Shown here: positions 62,936-64,000 of the stretch, in pieces
Numbering within the stretch: the stretch's first letter is position 1
Layout of the letters: every line of letters starts with the position of its first letter
NCBI GenBank assembly: GCA_003724185.1
Contig: RHGM01000001.1
Location: forward strand, 1,448,001 to 1,512,000
DNA from: Porphyrobacter sp. IPPAS B-1204
GTDB taxonomy: Bacteria > Pseudomonadota > Alphaproteobacteria > Sphingomonadales > Sphingomonadaceae
Direction of reading: 5' to 3'
Length of the DNA stretch: 64,000 nucleotides
Notes under the pieces: model-generated
The model's input: the letters and a program-made list of their open reading frames with translations, nothing else
What the model was told of the DNA's origin: nothing
Database searches by the model: none
Translations under genes and position numbers: made by a program

Positions 62936-63077
62936 GGCAAGACGATATATTTTTATCGTGTGCGATACAATGCTATCTGAATACAGCCCTCATCGATAAT
63001 GGCCGCCAATCCGCCTGTTCTGAATAGTTCTATATTTTTCATGACTTTATAACATACGGCGACACTGCCGCACGCAT
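62936..63077. promoter_or_regulatory. rtcR-rtcB divergent region with CGATA repeats
   Basis: AT-rich spacer. CGATA elements occur at 62943-62947, complement at 62954-62958, and at 62963-62967, with a further one near 62994-62998; TATCG-TGTG-CGATA forms a perfect palindrome (62954-62967) and ACGATA...TATCGT another (62942-62959). These are candidate RtcR upstream activator sites. No gene in this stretch. Confidence 0.55.
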
Positions 63078-63094
63078 TTGGCACGCCCCATGCT
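63078..63094 (+). promoter_or_regulatory. sigma-54 promoter of rtcB
   Basis: TTGGCACG (-24 element, 63078-63085), four bases, then ATGCT (-12 element, TTGCW with one change). Spacing is exactly canonical. An RtcR gene is next door, so this is the expected target. Confidence 0.88.
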
Positions 63095-63105
63095 CTACAC
63101 TTTGC

Positions 63106-63127
63106 GCCGGGCGGTCGAACACCCGGC
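63106..63127 (+). repeat. 5' leader hairpin with T-arm-like loop
   Basis: GCCGGG (63106-63111) / CCCGGC (63122-63127) around loop CGGTCGAACA. It begins about where the sigma-54 transcript should start. The loop GGTCGAA recalls a tRNA T-loop. Speculative, but the stem is perfect. Confidence 0.55.
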
Positions 63128-63140
63128 ATGCGGCAGGATA

Positions 63141-63168
63141 TGGGCGGCCGGAATGGGCCGGCCGCCCA
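63141..63168 (+). repeat. GC-rich hairpin in rtcB leader
   Basis: Perfect 11-bp stem TGGGCGGCCGG (63141-63151) / CCGGCCGCCCA (63158-63168), loop AATGGG. Flanking GCAGG (63133-63137) and CCTGC (63172-63176) extend the helix across a small internal loop. It ends some 15 bp before the rtcB SD, with no T-run. Confidence 0.75.
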
Positions 63169-63190
63169 AAGCCTGCTAGAGGAATTGACA

Positions 63191-64000
63191 ATGACCGACA
63201 CGACTTACGAATTTCAGGACGTGGCAGGCGGCGTGCCGATCAAGTCGTGGACCCGCGGCGTGCCGGTCGATGACAAGGCGCGCGAGCAGCTTGCCCGCGC
63301 GGCCAAGATGCCGTTCATCTTCAAGCATGTCGCGGCGATGCCCGATGTCCACGTGGGGATCGGCGCGACCGTTGGCTCGGTGATCCCGACCAAGGGCGCG
63401 GTGATCCCGGCGGCGGTGGGTGTCGATATCGGCTGCGGGATGATGGCGGCGCGCACCTCGCTTGTCGCCAGCGACCTGCCGGACAACCTTGCCGGCATCC
63501 GTTCCGCGATCGAGGCGGCGGTGCCGCACGGGCGCACGGCGGGACGCGGCAAGCGTGACAAGGGATCGTGGGGCGAACCGCCGCGCGTGGTGGTCGACGC
63601 CTGGGCGAAGCTTGCCGAACGGTTCGGCCGGATCGTCGCCAAGCACCCGCGTCTGCGCAACACCAACAACCTCATGCACCTCGGCACGCTGGGGACGGGG
63701 AACCACTTCATCGAACTGTGCCTCGACGAGGAACAGCGCGTGTGGGTGATGCTCCATTCCGGCAGCCGCGGCGTGGGCAACGCGATTGGCACGTTCTTCA
63801 TCGAACTGGCCAAGCAGGACATGCGCAAGTGGCATATCAACCTGCCTGATCAGGACCTCGCCTACTTCGCGGAAGGGACCGACCATTTCGATGACTATGT
63901 AGAAGCGGTCGAATGGGCGCAGGACTTTGCCAAGCTCAACCGGCAGGTGATGATGGCGCACGTGCTGGATGCGGTGCGCAGCCAGATTGCCAAGCCGTTT
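63191..64000 (+). CDS. rtcB: RNA-splicing ligase RtcB (3' part beyond window)
   Basis: First 270 codons of RtcB (full length about 400). Joins RNA 2',3'-cyclic phosphate or 3'-phosphate to 5'-OH using GTP and Mn2+, repairing cleaved tRNA or rRNA. Metal-site motif GVDIGCGMMA (Cys82), HLGTLGTGNHFIEL and MLHSGSRGVGNAIG are intact. SD AGAGGAA eight bases upstream of the ATG. Read with the sigma-54 promoter and RtcR, it is a regulated repair operon; rtcA could follow outside the window. Confidence 0.96.
   Translation, partial: MTDTTYEFQDVAGGVPIKSWTRGVPVDDKAREQLARAAKMPFIFKHVAAMPDVHVGIGATVGSVIPTKGAVIPAAVGVDIGCGMMAARTSLVASDLPDNLAGIRSAIEAAVPHGRTAGRGKRDKGSWGEPPRVVVDAWAKLAERFGRIVAKHPRLRNTNNLMHLGTLGTGNHFIELCLDEEQRVWVMLHSGSRGVGNAIGTFFIELAKQDMRKWHINLPDQDLAYFAEGTDHFDDYVEAVEWAQDFAKLNRQVMMAHVLDAVRSQIAKPF

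Noticed and set aside
63106..63127. A full tRNA gene in the rtcB leader
   Set aside because: Only a T-arm-like stem and loop are visible; acceptor, D and anticodon arms cannot be drawn from the surrounding bases.

Overview
The window is GC-rich (roughly 64% by eye) chromosomal DNA from an alphaproteobacterium, most likely a sphingomonad of the Erythrobacteraceae type. This is inferred from the protein style, the L10-type leader ahead of rplJ, a perfect CIRCE site ahead of groESL, a curli locus with CsgH, and a long block of acyl-CoA and P450 catabolic genes. I ran no database search; family calls are by eye.

Layout. (1) 0.1-2.4 kb, minus strand: a hypothetical protein, a META-like lipoprotein and gltX. 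(2) 2.5-11.2 kb, minus strand: rpoB-rpoC with a strong terminator. (3) 11.6-13.0 kb: a 45-aa exported peptide, a DUF2975-type membrane protein interrupted by a T8 frameshift, a small XRE regulator, and psiE on the minus strand. (4) 13.1-14.4 kb, plus strand: rplJ-rplL with a structured leader. The usual rplJL-rpoBC unit is therefore split and inverted. (5) 14.5-15.5 kb: a PEGA-like lipoprotein and a secreted hypothetical. (6) 16-29.6 kb: a curli locus with csgF, csgG, four very large curlins (655-722 aa), a CsgB-like minor curlin, an unknown exported protein, csgH, and a convergent TonB-shaped Pro/Ala-rich protein. (7) 29.8-35.1 kb: MATE efflux pump, MscS channel (86-nt convergent overlap), CIRCE-groES-groEL, and an Imm11-like orphan. 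(8) 35.7-61.3 kb: about 28 catabolic genes, including two P450s, SDRs, zinc-less MDRs, an acyl-CoA synthetase, two acyl-CoA dehydrogenases, an Ltp2-like thiolase with DUF35 partner, a dienoyl-CoA reductase, a ketosteroid-dehydrogenase-like flavoprotein, NTF2/SnoaL proteins, a limonene-epoxide-hydrolase-like enzyme, two ThuA proteins and a molybdopterin oxidoreductase beside a frameshifted mobA. Palindromic repeats are scattered here. (9) 61.3-64.0 kb: rtcR facing rtcB (cut by the window end), with a sigma-54 promoter and a structured rtcB leader.

How the genes work together. The curli genes form a complete-looking secretion unit (CsgG pore, CsgF, CsgB-like nucleator, CsgH chaperone) feeding four giant amyloid subunits. 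No CsgE or CsgD is seen. Two unknown envelope proteins take part in the locus. The catabolic block reads as activation to CoA thioesters, alpha/beta dehydrogenation, ring or side-chain hydroxylation and retro-aldol cleavage of a steroid- or terpenoid-like substrate. No regulator or transporter is visible inside it. RtcR-RtcB is a stress-triggered RNA repair module.

The observations I rate highest are the giant curlin array with matched hairpins after each gene, the rtcB leader, the inverted repeat that buries the ribosome site of the 11.6-kb operon, and the two homopolymer frameshifts.
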